A stretch of DNA of 64,000 nucleotides from Rhodospirillales bacterium (GCA_014859895.1 JACZKS010000077.1:28840-92839); one strand, 5' to 3'. Positions 26,998 to 37,166 are shown, counted from the first letter of the stretch. Translations and numbers: made by a program. Notes: a model not told the origin generated them from the letters alone.

Positions 26998-28380
26998 ATG
27001 ATCGGACAACGGCGGTGGATGGGAGCTGCGGTGGTAGTGCTGTTGACGCTAGCCATCGCGATACCGGCCCAGGCCGATGATGATGACGCGATCCATGAGG
27101 AGAGCCGAACGGTGGTGCTGGGCCAGTTCCTCGGCCTCTCCGACGACATCCTGATGACCGCCCTGGCGGCACTGCGTCAACGGGACGATCCCGGCGTCGC
27201 CGCCTCCCTCATCCTGGCGCTCCGCTTCAATCGTCCGGCCACCCAACCCATCGCCGACGCCCTGGCGGCGATCACCGGCGAAACGGACGCTCGAAGCTGG
27301 TTCGACTGGATGCTGTGGCAGGAGGCACACCCGGAAATCGTTCCCCATCCCAGCTTCCGGCGCCTCAAACTCGACCTTCTCCTGGCCATCGATCCCAACT
27401 TCGCCCGTTTCCTGCCGCTGACGCCGGCGGCGGAGATCCGCCTGGAAGAGGTGGTTTGGGGCGGCGTGGCGGCGGCCGAGGGCATCCCCGCCTTGACCAA
27501 CCCCGCGCTCGTCGCCGCCGGAGACGCCGGCTACCTGATTCCCGGCGAGCCGGTGTTCGGTGTCGAAATCGACGGTGACGCCCGCGCCTATCCGCTGCGC
27601 ATTCTCGACTGGCACGAGATGCTGAATGATGTCGTCGGCGGCGTTCCGGTGTCGCTGGCCTACTGTACGCTGTGCGGCTCCGGCATTCTCTATGACGGTC
27701 GCGTCGAGGGGCGGGAGCAGCCGCTGACGTTCGGTTCCTCCGGCCTGCTCTATCGTTCCAACAAGCTGATGCACGACCTTGCCACCGACAGCCTGTGGAA
27801 TCAGTTCACCGGCCGTCCGGTGTCCGGTCCGCTGGCCGGCTCGGGCATCACGCTCAAGATACTGCCCATCGTGCTGACCAACTGGCGCGACTGGCTGGCC
27901 GCCCATCCCGACACCCGGGTGCTGTCGCTCGACACCGGTTACGTGCGCGACTACACCCCCGACGCCCCTTACGGCCACTACTTCAACAGTCCTGACCTGA
28001 TGTTCCCCGCCCTGGCGCCGGATGCGACGCATGCCCTCAAGGACAGGGTTTTCGGTATCCGTACCGCAGGCGGCGCCAAGGCTTGGCCGCTGGAAGATTT
28101 TCGGAACCGGCCGGTAATCAACGACAGCATCGGCTTCACCGACGTCGTGTTGATCGGCAACGCCGTCACCGGCACCGTGCGCGCCTACCGCCGCGACGGG
28201 CTGACCTTCGCCCCCAGCCCAGCGCCCGATCGGCTGACCGCCGATGGCGAGGAATGGCGGGTGACGGAAAACGCGCTTCTCGGTCCCGGCGATGCCAGAC
28301 TGGCCCGCATGGCCGGCCATGTCGCCTTCTGGTTCGCTTGGTCGGCCTTCGTCGACCATCCGTCCGGCGCCTCTCGATAG
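26998..28380 (+). CDS. Secreted DUF3179 domain protein
   Basis: The 460-residue precursor has a signal peptide of about 26 residues (ending IPAQA), followed by a helical region and a DUF3179 domain (about 130-440). Visible family hallmarks are DARAYPLRILDWHEMLNDVVGG, the Cys pair YCTLCGSGILYDG and SGLLYRSNKLMHD, and TGRPVSGPLAGSG. The Cys pair and neighbouring His/Met residues could bind a metal, but this is unproven. GAGGGGA sits in front of the chosen ATG; an earlier ATG has none. Function unknown. Confidence 0.85.
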   Translation: MIGQRRWMGAAVVVLLTLAIAIPAQADDDDAIHEESRTVVLGQFLGLSDDILMTALAALRQRDDPGVAASLILALRFNRPATQPIADALAAITGETDARSWFDWMLWQEAHPEIVPHPSFRRLKLDLLLAIDPNFARFLPLTPAAEIRLEEVVWGGVAAAEGIPALTNPALVAAGDAGYLIPGEPVFGVEIDGDARAYPLRILDWHEMLNDVVGGVPVSLAYCTLCGSGILYDGRVEGREQPLTFGSSGLLYRSNKLMHDLATDSLWNQFTGRPVSGPLAGSGITLKILPIVLTNWRDWLAAHPDTRVLSLDTGYVRDYTPDAPYGHYFNSPDLMFPALAPDATHALKDRVFGIRTAGGAKAWPLEDFRNRPVINDSIGFTDVVLIGNAVTGTVRAYRRDGLTFAPSPAPDRLTADGEEWRVTENALLGPGDARLARMAGHVAFWFAWSAFVDHPSGASR

Positions 28381-28492
28381 GGCACCCGGAAGCTCTTCCG
28401 GCCGGTTTTAGCCATTTTTGCCCTGGTACCGGGCGGCGCCGGCCCTAAATCAACCATGGGGAGGCCGACGGCAGCAACGCGAGGGGTCAGGT

Positions 28493-29308
28493 ATGACCGT
28501 TTCTCCGAACAGGCCGCTCGATGGCCAGCGAGCCATCGTCACCGGCGCCAGTTCAGGCATCGGCGCCGCCATTGCCAGCGCTCTGTCCGTGGCCGGCGCC
28601 AGGGTGATCGTCAATTTCATGGGTGGCGAGGAAGCCGCCCGCCAAGTTGTCGGAGGCATCGTTGCGTCGGACGGAGAGGCGCTGGCCGTTCAGGCCGACG
28701 TCAGCCGCGAGGAGCAGGTGCAATCGCTGTTCGCCGCCGCCGTCGACGCCTGGGGCGGCCTCGACATCCTGGTCAACAACGCCGGCGTGCAGCGCGACGC
28801 CGCCTTCGTCGACATGACGCTTCAGGACTGGGAGACCGTCATCGACATCAACCTTGGTGGCCAGTTTCTGTGCGCTCGCGAGGCGGCCCGGCTTTTCCTC
28901 AAGCAGGGGGTACGTCCCGAGGTTTCGGCGGCGGCCGGCAAGATCATCTGCATCTCGTCGGTCCATGACGTCATCCCGTGGGCCGGCCATGTCAACTATG
29001 CCGCGTCCAAGGGCGGCCTCGGCATGATGATGAAAAGCATCGCCCAGGAACTGGCGCGCCATCGGGTCCGGGTCAATGCCATCTCGCCCGGCGCCATCAA
29101 GACCGCCATCAACCGCGCCGCCTGGGAAACCCCCGAAGCCATGGCGCGGCTGCTTCCCCTCGTCCCCTACGGCCGCATCGGCGAGCCGGACGATATCGGC
29201 AAGGCCGCCGTTTGGCTGGCCTCTGATGAATCCGACTACGTCACCGGGGCCACCCTCTATGTGGACGGCGGCATGACTCTTTACCCCGCCTTCATCGACA
29301 ACGGCTGA
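28493..29308 (+). CDS. Short-chain dehydrogenase (glucose 1-dehydrogenase-like)
   Basis: The 271-residue SDR has the cofactor motif TGASSGIG (18-25), NNAG (about 97-100), the catalytic Ser in CISSVHDV and YxxxK in YAASKGG, and the C-terminal [14 protein letters not shown] typical of glucose 1-dehydrogenases. It ends 31 bases before a GH15 glucosidase gene, so the pair may release and then oxidise glucose. GAGGGGTC lies ahead of the ATG. The substrate assignment relies on family resemblance and context. Confidence 0.88.
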   Translation: MTVSPNRPLDGQRAIVTGASSGIGAAIASALSVAGARVIVNFMGGEEAARQVVGGIVASDGEALAVQADVSREEQVQSLFAAAVDAWGGLDILVNNAGVQRDAAFVDMTLQDWETVIDINLGGQFLCAREAARLFLKQGVRPEVSAAAGKIICISSVHDVIPWAGHVNYAASKGGLGMMMKSIAQELARHRVRVNAISPGAIKTAINRAAWETPEAMARLLPLVPYGRIGEPDDIGKAAVWLASDESDYVTGATLYVDGGMTLYPAFIDNG

Positions 29309-29339
29309 GCGCTCCAATCGATCAGGAAAGGATACCGTC

Positions 29340-31190
29340 ATGGGATACCCCCCCATCGAGGACCACGCGATGATCGGCAACATGCATAGCGTCGCCCTGG
29401 TCACCGTCGACGGCACCATCGATTGGATGTGCATCCCCCGCTTCGATTCGCCGGCCGTCTTCGCCAGCCTGCTCGACGATGAGAAGGGCGGGTATTTCCG
29501 TATCTCGCCGCGGACCGAGGACGTGACCTGCAAGCAGTTCTACTGGCCCGACACCAACGTGTTGGTCACCCGCTTTCTTTCCGCCGATGGCGCCGCCGAA
29601 CTGATTGATTTCATGCCGGTCTCCGGTGCCCCGGTCGTCGGCGAAAAGCACCGCCACCATCCGCTGATCCGGCGGGTCACCGCCGTTCGCGGCCACATCG
29701 ATCTTAGGATGGAATGCCGACCGGCCTTTAATTTCGCGCGCGACAGCCACGTTGTCGACATCACTCAGGACGGCGCCGTCTTCTCCTCGGAAACCCTGAT
29801 CCTCGGCCTCGACACCAAGGTGCCGCTGAGAGTCGAGGGAGACGCCGTCGTTGCCGAATTTTCTCTGGCCGAAGGCGACAGCGCCACCTTCGTGCTGTCC
29901 GACCTGCCCGACGGTGACCGGTGCGGAACGGCGCTTTCTCAAGACGATGCCGAAGCGCTGTTCCACCACACCGTCAACTTCTGGCGCTCGTGGCTCGCCA
30001 AGTGCCAGTACCGTGGCCGCTGGCGCGAGATGGTCCATCGCTCCGCCCTGGCGCTGAAGCTGATGACCTACGAGCCAACCGGCGCCATTGTCGCCGCCCC
30101 GACGTGCAGCCTGCCCGAAGGGGTCAACGGACAGCGCAACTGGGATTACCGTTTCACGTGGATCCGTGATTCGGCTTTCACCATCTATGCCTTCCTGCGC
30201 CTCGGGTTCACCGCGGAAGCCGAGCAGTTCAAGGACTTCCTGCAACGCTACTGCCTCGACGTGATGGCCACCGAGAACGGTCCGCTGCAAGTCATGTACG
30301 GGATCGACGGACGCCACACCTTGACCGAAGAGATACTGGACCATCTCGACGGCTACCGGGGCTCCAAGCCCGTCCGCGTCGGGAACGCCGCCTTCAACCA
30401 ACTTCAGCTCGACATCTATGGCGAACTGCTGGACGCGATCTATCTGTTCAACAAGTACGGCACGCCGATATCGTACGATTTCTGGCTCGTCCTCCAGTCG
30501 CTCGTCGACTGGGTGTGCGAGAACTGGCGACGCCAGGACGAAGGCATCTGGGAGGTGCGCGGCGGCTCGCAGGATTTCGTCTATTCCAAGCTGATGTGCT
30601 GGGTGGCCGTGGATCGCGGCCTGCGGCTCGCCGATAAGCGTTCGTTCCCGGCCCCGCGAGAGCGCTGGCTCGCGGTGCGCGACGAGATCTACCGGGACAT
30701 CATGAGCAAGGGCTGGAACCGCGATCGCCAGGCTTTCGTCCAGCGCTACGGCGGCACCGCGCTCGATGCCGCCAACCTGATGATGCCGCTGGTATTCTTC
30801 CTGTCGCCCACCGACCCGAGGATGCTGAAGACGCTGGACGCCATCCTGCAGCCACCCGAGAAGGGCGGACTGGTCTCCAACAGCCTGGTCTACCGCTACA
30901 ACGTCGCGGAAACCTTCGACGGCTTGGTCGGCGAGGAAGGCACCTTCAACATCTGCACCTTCTGGCTGGTCGAGGCCCTGACCCGGGCCGGCCGCTTCCG
31001 GCGCGACCGATTGGACGAAGCCCGCCTGATGTTCGAGCGCATGTTGGGCTTCACCAACCACGTCGGGCTTTACGCCGAACAGACCGGCTTCCACGGCGAG
31101 GGACTGGGCAATTTTCCGCAGGCCTTCACCCACCTGGCGCTCATCAGCGCCGCCTTCAACCTGGACAGGGCACTCGGCCCCGGCGGCTGA
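29340..31190 (+). CDS. Glycoside hydrolase family 15 protein (trehalase or glucoamylase type)
   Basis: The 616-residue cytoplasmic enzyme has an N-terminal beta-sandwich domain and a C-terminal (alpha/alpha)6 barrel. GH15 signatures visible are [35 protein letters not shown] (containing a likely acid residue) and [17 protein letters not shown] (the base region). There is no signal peptide, which fits trehalases or intracellular alpha-glucosidases better than secreted glucoamylase. It follows the SDR gene after 31 bases with an AGGAAAGG site. Together they could convert trehalose or a glucan to glucose and gluconate; this is inference. Confidence 0.9.
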   Translation: MGYPPIEDHAMIGNMHSVALVTVDGTIDWMCIPRFDSPAVFASLLDDEKGGYFRISPRTEDVTCKQFYWPDTNVLVTRFLSADGAAELIDFMPVSGAPVVGEKHRHHPLIRRVTAVRGHIDLRMECRPAFNFARDSHVVDITQDGAVFSSETLILGLDTKVPLRVEGDAVVAEFSLAEGDSATFVLSDLPDGDRCGTALSQDDAEALFHHTVNFWRSWLAKCQYRGRWREMVHRSALALKLMTYEPTGAIVAAPTCSLPEGVNGQRNWDYRFTWIRDSAFTIYAFLRLGFTAEAEQFKDFLQRYCLDVMATENGPLQVMYGIDGRHTLTEEILDHLDGYRGSKPVRVGNAAFNQLQLDIYGELLDAIYLFNKYGTPISYDFWLVLQSLVDWVCENWRRQDEGIWEVRGGSQDFVYSKLMCWVAVDRGLRLADKRSFPAPRERWLAVRDEIYRDIMSKGWNRDRQAFVQRYGGTALDAANLMMPLVFFLSPTDPRMLKTLDAILQPPEKGGLVSNSLVYRYNVAETFDGLVGEEGTFNICTFWLVEALTRAGRFRRDRLDEARLMFERMLGFTNHVGLYAEQTGFHGEGLGNFPQAFTHLALISAAFNLDRALGPGG

Positions 31191-31193
31191 CGG

Positions 31194-32531
31194 TCAGGCG
31201 ACGCCGGCTTCCTTGAGGGCGGCATCGACGGCGCGGGACAGCCGCTCGACGATCTGCCCAACCACCTCGGTGTCGATGATATAGGGCGGGGCCAGCAGCA
31301 CGTGGTCGCCATACTGGCCGTCGATGCAACCTCCCATCGGGTAGCAGCACAGGCCGTTGGCCATCGCCGCCTTCTTGATCTTGGCGTTGATCTTGAGCGC
31401 CGGATCGAAGGGTTTTTTGCTGGCCCGGTCGGCGACCAGCTCGATCGACTGGAAGAGGCCGCGTCCGCGGATGTCGCCGACGTAGGGGTGGTTGCCGAAG
31501 CGCTCGTTGAGGGCCTGATCGAGTTCGGCACCGCGGGCCTTGACGTTGGCCAGCAAGTTCTCTTCGCGGATCACCGTCTGCACGGCCAGCGCCGCCGCGC
31601 AGGCGGTGGCGTGGCCGATATAGGTGAAGCCGTGCTGGAAGAAGCCCGAGCCGTTGACCACGGCCTCGAAGATCCGGCGCGATGCCAGGGTGGCGCCGAT
31701 CGGCTGGTAGCCGGCGCCCAGACCCTTGGCGATGGCGACGATGTCGGGAACGACGCCATCCTGCTCGCAGGCGAACAGCGTGCCGGTGCGGCCCATGCCG
31801 CACATCACCTCGTCCAAGATCAAGAGCACGCCGTATTTGTCGCAGATCTCGCGGATGCGCTTGAAATAGCCAGGAACGGAAGGAACGCTGCCCATGGTGG
31901 CGCCGACCACCGGCTCGGCGATGAAGCCGATCACCGCATCGGCGCCCAACTCCAGGATCTTGGCCTCCAGCTCGTTGGCCACCCGGAGGCCGTATTCAGC
32001 CTCGCTCTCGTCGTCGCGCCGGCCGCGATAGGCATAGCACGGCGAAATATGATGGCCCTCGATAAGAATCGGCTCGAATTGCTTACGCCGCCACATGTTG
32101 CCGCCCACCGCCAGAGCGCCCAGGGTATTGCCGTGATAGCTCTGCAGCCGGCCGACAAAGTAGCGGCGCTGCGGCTGGCCGACTTCCAGGAAATACTGGC
32201 GGGCCAGCTTGAGCGCGGTTTCCACGGCCTCGGAGCCGCCGGACACGTAATAGACCCGCTCGATGCCCTTGGGCGCCGCCTCGATCAGCATGTCGGCCAG
32301 TCGCTCGGTCGCCTCGGTGGTGAAGAACGAGCTATGGGCATAGGCCAGTCGGTCGACCTGATCCTTGATGGCGGCGATCACCTTGGGATGGCCGTGGCCC
32401 AGGCACGACACCGCGGCGCCGCCGCTGGCGTCGATGTAGCGCTTGCCCTGAGCGTCAATCAGGTACGGCCCTTCCCCGCCGACGGCGAACGGAAGGTCAT
32501 GCTTGGGATAACGGTGGAAAACATGATTCAT
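31194..32531 (-). CDS. Class III aminotransferase
   Basis: The 445-residue PLP enzyme shows the class III pattern: YVSGGSEAVETALKLAR for cofactor phosphate binding, LILDEVMCGMGRTG with the Asp that contacts the pyridine nitrogen, and the Schiff-base Lys in IVAIAKGLGAGYQPIGA. Its start overlaps little with the preceding gene; the ATG chosen has GGGATC upstream, and a GTG nine codons earlier is possible. It is the third gene of an operon with a DMT-family exporter and a 3-hydroxyacyl-CoA dehydrogenase-like protein. It probably degrades an amine or amino acid, with the substrate unknown. Confidence 0.9.
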   Translation of the reverse strand: MNHVFHRYPKHDLPFAVGGEGPYLIDAQGKRYIDASGGAAVSCLGHGHPKVIAAIKDQVDRLAYAHSSFFTTEATERLADMLIEAAPKGIERVYYVSGGSEAVETALKLARQYFLEVGQPQRRYFVGRLQSYHGNTLGALAVGGNMWRRKQFEPILIEGHHISPCYAYRGRRDDESEAEYGLRVANELEAKILELGADAVIGFIAEPVVGATMGSVPSVPGYFKRIREICDKYGVLLILDEVMCGMGRTGTLFACEQDGVVPDIVAIAKGLGAGYQPIGATLASRRIFEAVVNGSGFFQHGFTYIGHATACAAALAVQTVIREENLLANVKARGAELDQALNERFGNHPYVGDIRGRGLFQSIELVADRASKKPFDPALKINAKIKKAAMANGLCCYPMGGCIDGQYGDHVLLAPPYIIDTEVVGQIVERLSRAVDAALKEAGVA

Positions 32532-32574
32532 GGCTTTGATCCCATTCGGTTCCGGCACACGGCCTGCCGGCCGG

Positions 32575-33498
32575 TCAATCCATCGGCAGCGAGCCCATCG
32601 GCGAGACGTCCGGTTCGCCCCTTTCCAAGTCGTTTTCTAGGAACTCGCCCAACCGCTTCAGCTTGCGCCCGGCGGCGGCGGCCACTTGGGCGGCATCCCT
32701 GCCCTGCCAGTCGTAGAAACCCTTGCCGGTGCGGATGCCGAATTCCCGGCGCTTCAACTTGCGATCCAGAATGGAGCAAGGCGACTTGGCAAGGTTGAGG
32801 TGCGGCACGATGGACTTCTGGGCCAGAATGTGCGGCTCCAGATTGAAGATGTCCTTGCCCTCCAGCAGGCCGGTCACGCAGAAGCGCGGGCCCAGAAGTT
32901 TCTTGGCCACCTTGTCGATGTCCTCGGGCTTGACGATGCCGTTCTCGATCAGGTGATAGGCTTCGTGCAGAATGGCGTGCTGCAGGCGGTTCCACAGATA
33001 ACCGACGATCGGTTTGGAAAGCACGATGGCCTCGCGCCCCGCGACTTCCAGGGCGCAGACCGCCCGCTCGATCACGTCGTCCTGGGTCTCGGCCACGCGC
33101 ACCACCTCGACCAGCGGCGATATGTCGGCCGGCGTGAAGAAGTGCATGCCGATGAAGCGCTCGGGATGCTTGAGCGCGCTGGCCATCTCCTGGAGCGGCA
33201 GGCCAGACGTGTTGCTTGCAATGATCGGCCCTGCCCCATAGGCCGCTTCGAGGACGTGGAAGACGGCGACCTTGGCGTCGAGCACTTCGACGATCGCCTC
33301 CACCACAAGGTCCGGCGCCTCCTTGGGAAGCTCGCACACCAAACGGATGCCGGCCGGAAGCGTGCCGTCGTCCTTCACATGCGGATCGAAGGCCGTAACG
33401 GACATGCCGGCCCCGGCGAACAGGCGGGCGATGCCTCGCCCCAAGACTCCGAAACCAACGACGAGGACATTTGAAATCGGGGCCGGATTCATTGCCAT
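32575..33498 (-). CDS. 3-hydroxyacyl-CoA dehydrogenase-family protein
   Basis: The 307-residue protein has an N-terminal NAD-binding domain with VGFGVLGRGIARLFAGAG and a C-terminal helical domain. The active-site His is in GMHFFTPADISPLVEV and a conserved Asn in YLWNRLQHAILHEAYHLI. The form matches short members such as L-carnitine dehydrogenase or lambda-crystallin-like enzymes rather than fatty-acid oxidation proteins. Placement between a DMT exporter and an aminotransferase suggests catabolism of an amino or hydroxy acid. The exact substrate is open. Confidence 0.85.
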   Translation of the reverse strand: MAMNPAPISNVLVVGFGVLGRGIARLFAGAGMSVTAFDPHVKDDGTLPAGIRLVCELPKEAPDLVVEAIVEVLDAKVAVFHVLEAAYGAGPIIASNTSGLPLQEMASALKHPERFIGMHFFTPADISPLVEVVRVAETQDDVIERAVCALEVAGREAIVLSKPIVGYLWNRLQHAILHEAYHLIENGIVKPEDIDKVAKKLLGPRFCVTGLLEGKDIFNLEPHILAQKSIVPHLNLAKSPCSILDRKLKRREFGIRTGKGFYDWQGRDAAQVAAAAGRKLKRLGEFLENDLERGEPDVSPMGSLPMD

Positions 33499-33564
33499 GG
33501 CGTTTTCTCCGTCGGCTCTCTGCTGGGCCGTGGGGGCCGACCTTCCTCCTTCGAAAAGGGCATG

Positions 33565-34482
33565 TCAATGCCCGACGGAAGCCCTCCCGGCACGAGGAGA
33601 GGAAAGCCGCGCCGGCAGCAGTTCAACCATCAGGACGCCGGCCAGGATCATCGCGCAGCCGACCAGTTCGAGGGGACCCAGCCGCTCGCCCAGGAAGATC
33701 ATGCCGGTCAGCGACGCGAACACCGTTTCCGAGGACAGGATGATGGCAGCGTCGGGCGCCGGCGTGTGCGCCTGGCCGACTACTTGAAGAGTGAAGCCGA
33801 TGCCGACCGACATCACCCCGCCGTAGGCGATGTAGGGGGCGGCGACGACGAGGGCAGCGAAGGTTATCGGCTCGCTGAACGCGCCCCAGATGAGGCCGAG
33901 GGCGGCGCAAACGAAGAACTGGGCACAGGCGACGACGAAGGGCGCACCGGTGCGCCGGGCCAGGGACCCCACCAGCAGCACATGGATCGCCCAGAAGAAG
34001 GCGCCGGCGATCACCCACAGGTCGCCAGTCCGTATCGCCATGATGTCACCGCCCGCCAGGATATAGGCGCCCAGCGTGCAGCCGGCGGCGGCTGGCCAAA
34101 CCACCCAGTGGGGCACCTGACGCAGGAAGACGAGGGCGATCAGAGGCGTCAGCGGAACGTAAAGTGCCGTCAGGAAGCCGGCGTTCGAGACCGTCGTATA
34201 GGTGATGCCGATCTGCTGAAGCAGGGCGCCCACGAAAAGGCAGACGCCGAGGACAACAAGTCCAAAGCGGTCGGCCGGCGCCAGCCGCCAATCCGCCTCG
34301 CGTTTCAGCCGCCGGCCCTGGACGAGGGCGAACGGCAGGACCATCAGCGCGCCCAGCAGGAAGCGGGCGCCGGTATAGACCATCGGCCCGATGTGCTCCA
34401 TTGCCAGCTGCTGGACGGCAAACGTCGTCCCCCAGACGACGGCGGTGACAAGCAGCACCATGTTGGCCTGGAGGCGGGTCAT
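33565..34482 (-). CDS. EamA-family (DMT) transporter
   Basis: The 305-residue inner-membrane protein has ten hydrophobic segments in two EamA repeats (about 8-140 and 155-290), starting with ANMVLLVTAVVWGTTFAVQQ. GAGGA precedes the chosen ATG; the frame extends further upstream without one. It heads the operon with the 3HCDH-like and aminotransferase genes. DMT proteins mostly export amino acids, amines or other metabolites; the cargo is unknown. Confidence 0.88.
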   Translation of the reverse strand: MTRLQANMVLLVTAVVWGTTFAVQQLAMEHIGPMVYTGARFLLGALMVLPFALVQGRRLKREADWRLAPADRFGLVVLGVCLFVGALLQQIGITYTTVSNAGFLTALYVPLTPLIALVFLRQVPHWVVWPAAAGCTLGAYILAGGDIMAIRTGDLWVIAGAFFWAIHVLLVGSLARRTGAPFVVACAQFFVCAALGLIWGAFSEPITFAALVVAAPYIAYGGVMSVGIGFTLQVVGQAHTPAPDAAIILSSETVFASLTGMIFLGERLGPLELVGCAMILAGVLMVELLPARLSSPRAGRASVGH

Positions 34483-34630
34483 GCGAATCGGTCCTCGCGG
34501 GGAAAGGCGATGATTTTGGGCAGCCGGCGACAAGGAGAACTCCGGCTTGAAGAGGGCGGATATTAGCGTTCCGGCCAGCCAGGTCAAACGGGGATCGACC
34601 CGGACCCGTGAAATCAACCGGGCGGCGCCG

Positions 34631-34948
34631 CTATGGGCGCAGGAGAACCTGGAACGCCGGCAGGGTCAGCAACACCGCGCCACCCAACCAGATCCACATC
34701 GAAACCGGGCTTTGCGGATCGCCCTCCGCCAGCCTTTCCCACAGGGCGGCCGGTACTCCGGAACCCAGCAGCGTTGCCGTCGACACCAGGATCGAGGAGA
34801 ACATCAGAACCCAGTGGACGGTCTTGGGGAACAGTTCCGGCAACAGCATGGTGGTGATCGGCACGGCGATCTGCAGATAGGGCGAGAACAAGCCGTTCAC
34901 CACGCACAGGCCGACGACGAGAACGAACAGAAATTGACGGCTGACCAT
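34631..34948 (-). CDS. Small membrane protein, function unknown
   Basis: The 105-residue protein has three membrane segments (about 5-25, 42-63 and 84-102). It starts 14 bases after the next upstream small membrane protein gene on the same strand. Its last gene position in the symporter operon suggests an accessory role, but nothing in the sequence tells which. I recognise no family. Confidence 0.65.
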   Translation of the reverse strand: MVSRQFLFVLVVGLCVVNGLFSPYLQIAVPITTMLLPELFPKTVHWVLMFSSILVSTATLLGSGVPAALWERLAEGDPQSPVSMWIWLGGAVLLTLPAFQVLLRP

Positions 34949-34962
34949 GGGCGCGGCCGCGA

Positions 34963-35280
34963 TCAGGAGGTACCGGCCATTCGCGGCGTCAGTCCGGCCG
35001 CGAACATCAGCATGAAGAAGAGGACGCGCAACACCACCACCCAGAACGCCGCCACCGGCGCCAGGAGCCCCCGTGGAACGCTGCGCGGGGTGATGAAATC
35101 AACCGGCTGCATGATCCAACCGGTCAGGCGGCAGAACCATCGGTAGATGTAGTTGGGCGAATTGGCCGGCAGAAACAGGCCAAGAAGAAAACGCCCGAAA
35201 AGCGTGTAGAAGAGGACCGAAAACACGTAGTTCGGCAGATGGAAGTACCAGTACGCCCACCAGATGTCCTGACCCGACAT
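34963..35280 (-). CDS. Small membrane protein, function unknown
   Basis: The 105-residue protein has two or three membrane segments, including YVFSVLFYTLFGRFLLGLFLP and LLAPVAAFWVVVLRVLFFMLMFAAGL. It follows the symporter gene after 77 bases that hold a stem-loop. The W/Y-rich N-terminus (DIWWAYWYFHLPNYVFS) may sit at the membrane surface. Conserved small proteins of this kind often accompany VC_2705-type symporters. I cannot assign a family with certainty. Confidence 0.65.
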   Translation of the reverse strand: MSGQDIWWAYWYFHLPNYVFSVLFYTLFGRFLLGLFLPANSPNYIYRWFCRLTGWIMQPVDFITPRSVPRGLLAPVAAFWVVVLRVLFFMLMFAAGLTPRMAGTS

Positions 35281-35305
35281 GAACGTTTGTTCCTGCTTGA
35301 AGGAA

Positions 35306-35333
35306 GGGGCGGAGCCCGCGACGGCTCCGCCCC
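35306..35333 (-). terminator. Stem-loop after the symporter gene
   Basis: GGGGCGGAGCC and GGCTCCGCCCC form a perfect 11-bp stem with a six-base loop, 25 bases past the symporter stop. A short T-rich stretch (TTCCTTC) follows on the minus strand. It could partly end transcription before the two small membrane protein genes. Confidence 0.55.
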
Positions 35334-35357
35334 CAGGGATTTACAAGTTTATCACAA

Positions 35358-37166
35358 TCATTCGTGCGCCGCACCGGCCCACGCAACCTGGCCGCGTGGC
35401 GTACGGATCGAATCGACGAACTCCTGCATCTGGCTGGATGGCGCCCGGGTGACCAAGCTGACCAGCCAGGTCACGATGAACGCCACCGGCAAGCCGAACA
35501 ACGCGCTCGAGATGTTGCGGATGCCGAACCACAGGGGCATGTCGAAATACCGCGTGGCAATCAGGTAATAGAGGCAGACGCCGAATCCGGCCAGCATGCC
35601 GACGATGGCACCGGTCGAGGACGTCCGCTTCCACCAGATCCCCAGCACCAACGGAGCGAACAGCCCCGCCGCCGCCAGCGAGAACGCCCAGGCCACCATC
35701 TGGATGATGCCGGAAGGCCGGGTGCCGGCCACGGCCGCCGCCAGAAGGGCGACGCCGACGAGCAGCACCCGGGCGACGATCAGGCGCCGGGCCGTGCTCG
35801 CCTTCGGATTGATCATCTTGTAGTAGACGTCGTGGCTAAGCGCGTTGGCGATGGCCAGCAACAGGCCATCGGCGGTGGACAACGCGGCGGCCAAACCGCC
35901 CGCCGCCACCAGCCCCGAGATGACATAGGGCAGACCGGCGATTTCCGGCATCGACAGGACGATGATGTCCTGGTTGATGACGAACTCCTTGAGCTGGAGG
36001 ATGCCGTCGGCGTTGGCGTCCGTAATGGTCAACAGGCCGCCGACTTGCGACCAGTTCTGCACCCAGGCCGGCAGGTTGGCGATGGGCTGGCCGATGACAT
36101 TGGAGTAGATTTCCAGCTTGGCGAACGCCGCGTAAGCCGGCGCCGTGAAGTAAAGCAGGAAGATGAAGAAGATGCTCCAGGCCACCGACAGGCGCGCTTC
36201 ACGCACGTTGGGCGTGGTGAAATAGCGCATCAGGATGTGCGGCAGCGAGGCGGTGCCGACCATCAGGCAGAGAACCAGCGCCCAGAAGTTGTTGAACTCG
36301 GTCCAGCTGAACTGCCCCGCCGCGTCGACGAAGGCGGCGGCGTGCGGCTTGACGATGCCGAGCTGGGCTTCAAATTCGGCGATCTGGGTCAGTGCAAAGC
36401 CGTAGGTCAGTTCCGGAATCGGGATGCCGTAAAGCTTGGTCGACAACCAGACCACCGGCGTCAGGTAGGCGATGATGAGGATGATATACTGGGCCACCTG
36501 GGTCCAAGTCACCGCCCGCATGCCGCCCAGCATCGAACACACCAGAATGCCGAGAAGCCCGGCGAAAATGGCGATCTCGAACGGGATGCCCAAGAACCGC
36601 GAGGTGATGATGCCAATGCCGTAGGTCTGGGCGACGATGTAGGTGAACGATGCCGAGAACAGGACGACGACGCCGATAAAACGCGCCGTATTGCCCTCGT
36701 AACGCACCCCCAGGAAGTCCGGCACGGTGAACTGCCCGAACTTGCGCAGGTAGGGGGCGAGCAGAACGGCAACCAGAACGTAGCCGCCCGTCCACCCGAG
36801 GACGTAGCCGAGGCCGCCGTATCCGCCGAGGTAAAGGCCGCCGGCCATCGAGATGAACGACGCCGCGCTCATCCAGTCGGCACCCGTCGCCATGCCGTTG
36901 TAGAAGGCGGGAACGACGCGCCCCGCCACATAGTACTCGGACAGTTCCATCGTCCGCGACAGGTAGCCGATGTAGGCATAGACCGCGATGGTCAGGAACA
37001 TGAAGGAGTAACCGATGATTTTGTTCGGCAAGCCCATCTGTTCGAGAACGGCCAGCAGAAGGGTAAAGCCGATGAACCCCCCTGCGTAGCCGCCGTAAAT
37101 TTTTCCTAGGTTGGCGACAAATCCCCCTTTGCCGCCACCCCCAATAGCAATGCCATTTGTTGCCAT
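35358..37166 (-). CDS. Sodium:solute symporter, VC_2705 (acetate-type) family
   Basis: The 602-residue inner-membrane protein has about 13 helices of the SSS/LeuT fold, with ATGADWMSAASFISMAGGLYLGG in the sodium and substrate region and AGGLAAALSTADGLLLAIANALSHDVYY near helix 8. A loop insert of about 60 residues (NADGILQLKEFV) distinguishes the VC_2705 group from ActP. The DUF4212 gene lies nine bases upstream and makes the small partner subunit. Likely substrates are acetate or other short carboxylates. The divergent genes for a DUF294/CBS protein and a histidine kinase probably control it. Confidence 0.92.
   Translation of the reverse strand: MATNGIAIGGGGKGGFVANLGKIYGGYAGGFIGFTLLLAVLEQMGLPNKIIGYSFMFLTIAVYAYIGYLSRTMELSEYYVAGRVVPAFYNGMATGADWMSAASFISMAGGLYLGGYGGLGYVLGWTGGYVLVAVLLAPYLRKFGQFTVPDFLGVRYEGNTARFIGVVVLFSASFTYIVAQTYGIGIITSRFLGIPFEIAIFAGLLGILVCSMLGGMRAVTWTQVAQYIILIIAYLTPVVWLSTKLYGIPIPELTYGFALTQIAEFEAQLGIVKPHAAAFVDAAGQFSWTEFNNFWALVLCLMVGTASLPHILMRYFTTPNVREARLSVAWSIFFIFLLYFTAPAYAAFAKLEIYSNVIGQPIANLPAWVQNWSQVGGLLTITDANADGILQLKEFVINQDIIVLSMPEIAGLPYVISGLVAAGGLAAALSTADGLLLAIANALSHDVYYKMINPKASTARRLIVARVLLVGVALLAAAVAGTRPSGIIQMVAWAFSLAAAGLFAPLVLGIWWKRTSSTGAIVGMLAGFGVCLYYLIATRYFDMPLWFGIRNISSALFGLPVAFIVTWLVSLVTRAPSSQMQEFVDSIRTPRGQVAWAGAAHE

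Noticed and set aside
29322..31133. 603-codon frame antisense to the GH15 gene
   Set aside because: The plus-strand GH15 protein has all family motifs; the antisense peptide has none.
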